Positions 63,409-64,000 of a stretch of DNA of 64,000 bases are shown one piece after another. Source of the stretch: Bacillota bacterium (GTDB lineage: Bacteria > Bacillota > Clostridia > Acetivibrionales > DSM-1351); the NCBI GenBank assembly GCA_023441625.1, contig JAEZOA010000060.1:1-64000 (forward strand), in the 5' to 3' direction. Within the stretch, counting starts at the first letter, position 1; each line of letters begins with the position of its first letter. The translations under genes and the position numbers were made by a program. The notes under the pieces were generated by a model that worked only from the letters and a program-made list of their open reading frames with translations, made no database searches and had not been told where the DNA came from.

Positions 63409-63523
63409 AAGTACAAAAACAGATGGTGTTGAAAACTTTGCCAACACCCAAGATTTAGACGAAAAAAAACGAATACCACGTGGTACAATGTCAAGCGGTA
63501 ATCCAAATACGCACAAAAAATAA
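63395..63523 (+). CDS. Small hydrophilic protein (42 aa), unknown
   Basis: The frame MGKNKSTKTDGVENF..GTMSSGNPNTHKK is 42 residues, lysine- and asparagine-rich, and of low hydrophobicity, in the style of small spore proteins, though I cannot match a family. It may start four codons earlier at 63383. It is followed by a clear terminator, which supports a real transcript. Confidence 0.5.
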   Translation: MGKNKSTKTDGVENFANTQDLDEKKRIPRGTMSSGNPNTHKK

Positions 63524-63586
63524 AAAAATATTTCCCCATTGATTCTTAATAGCTCTAAATACTTTATAAAAATTTATATTAAAAAA

Positions 63587-63629
63587 GAACCTATATGAAT
63601 AACCCTTATTGGTTTATTCTATAGGTTCA
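63587..63629 (+). terminator. Terminator after the small-protein gene
   Basis: GAACCTAT.GAATAA pairs with TTTATTC.ATAGGTTC and ATTTTAA follows. Confidence 0.75.
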
Positions 63630-63716
63630 TTTTAAACGGAATCCAAATATCTCTTTAGCTTATCGTCTAGCTTTAGGAGTGATAAAAGATTTAATTAATT
63701 GTCGTTTTTGTATAAT

Positions 63717-63758
63717 AAAAAAACGCCATTGAAGATATTTATCCCAATGACGTTTTTT
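63717..63758. terminator. Bidirectional terminator before the hydrogenase gene end
   Basis: AAAAAACG.CATTG pairs with CAATG.CGTTTTTT. It terminates the minus-strand hydrogenase transcript. Confidence 0.8.
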
Positions 63759-63802
63759 ATTATACTATTTACAAATTAGAAAATAATTACTTAAATTATA
63801 TC

Positions 63803-64000
63803 TTATCTCTTTGTATATTTTGTATGCAATAGCTTATGCGACCTATGTCCTCCAGCTTCACCAAGATATTCTGAATACAGCTTTTGAATTTCAGGATTAT
63901 CGTGTGATTTTCTCGTTTCACAGGATATATCTATGTCATAAAGTCCTTTTATTCTTGCCGCCTTAACCTGCTCTGTAGTGGATTTATCCTTTATAATTGG
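63803..64000 (-). CDS. [FeFe] hydrogenase, C-terminal part (runs off the window)
   Basis: The last 65 codons and the stop of a minus-strand gene read ..EQVKAARIKGLYDID.. RKSHDNPEIQKLYSEYLGE..HRSHKLLHTKY, the small-subunit-like tail of iron-only hydrogenases (RKSHxNP, KLYxEFLGxP, HxLLHTxY). This enzyme evolves H2 from reduced ferredoxin or NADH during fermentation. The start and the H-cluster cysteines are beyond base 64000. Confidence 0.82.
   Translation of the reverse strand, partial: PIIKDKSTTEQVKAARIKGLYDIDISCETRKSHDNPEIQKLYSEYLGEAGGHRSHKLLHTKYTKR

Noticed and set aside
63310..63516. A 68-codon minus-strand frame opposite the small ORFs
   Set aside because: It has no ribosome site, and the plus-strand frames have a ribosome site, a shared leader element and a terminator.

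Overview
The window looks like a chromosome segment of a low-GC, anaerobic, spore-forming Firmicute of the class Clostridia. The evidence is AT-rich DNA with strong AGGAGG-type ribosome sites, a Spo0A-type regulator, the C-terminus of an [FeFe] hydrogenase, a type III glutamine synthetase, a split ferredoxin-type glutamate synthase, an archaeal-type (non-discriminating) aspartyl-tRNA synthetase and an S-layer-anchored protease. The genus cannot be fixed from the sequence. I saw no tRNA or rRNA genes, CRISPR array, prophage or transposase.

Layout. 0-10 kb: purA, a DUF1858 protein, two-subunit class I fumarase, a UspA-like protein, HU, and an aroA-aroC-aroK operon that ends in a Spo0A paralogue. 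10-15 kb: gdhA, RNA-modification genes, a HAD phosphatase, a TIM-barrel protein and speB. 15.9-33 kb: a nitrogen assimilation island. On the minus strand it runs from a five-gene glutamate synthase through glnA and an ANTAR-domain regulator to amt and glnK. On the plus strand, diverging from it, are gatC-gatA-gatB, aspS2 and glnN. 33-38 kb: a chemotaxis receptor, an NHL-repeat protein, a lipoprotein and asnB. 38-45 kb: accessory genes (GNAT, Fic, P-loop kinase, ECF sigma/DUF4179 pair, CPBP protease, alpha/beta hydrolase). 45-54 kb: a large leucine-rich-repeat protein, an M16 peptidase with SLH domains broken by an in-frame stop, and a FAD-Rieske oxidoreductase. 54-64 kb: membrane and envelope genes, two PQQ-type beta-propeller paralogues, tiny genes, and the end of an [FeFe] hydrogenase.

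The most interesting signal is a set of transcription attenuators in the nitrogen island. In the leaders of the glutamate synthase operon, gatCAB, glnN and amt (two copies), a short hairpin with a six-base loop (A at position 1, G at position 4: AATGGC, AAAGGC or AAAGAA) overlaps the 5' arm of an intrinsic terminator. This is the loop rule known for RNA targets of ANTAR antiterminators, and an ANTAR protein with a degenerate, probably non-phosphorylatable receiver is encoded inside the regulated operon. I infer a nitrogen regulon controlled by RNA antitermination that also covers tRNA-dependent amidation.

Other notable points: gatB carries a one-base frameshift; the M16 peptidase gene carries an in-frame TAA; a 20-codon relic of a second asnB lies at 48.2 kb; several families of short palindromic elements sit between operon genes; and a shared RNA/leader element precedes genes at 61.0 and 63.3 kb.
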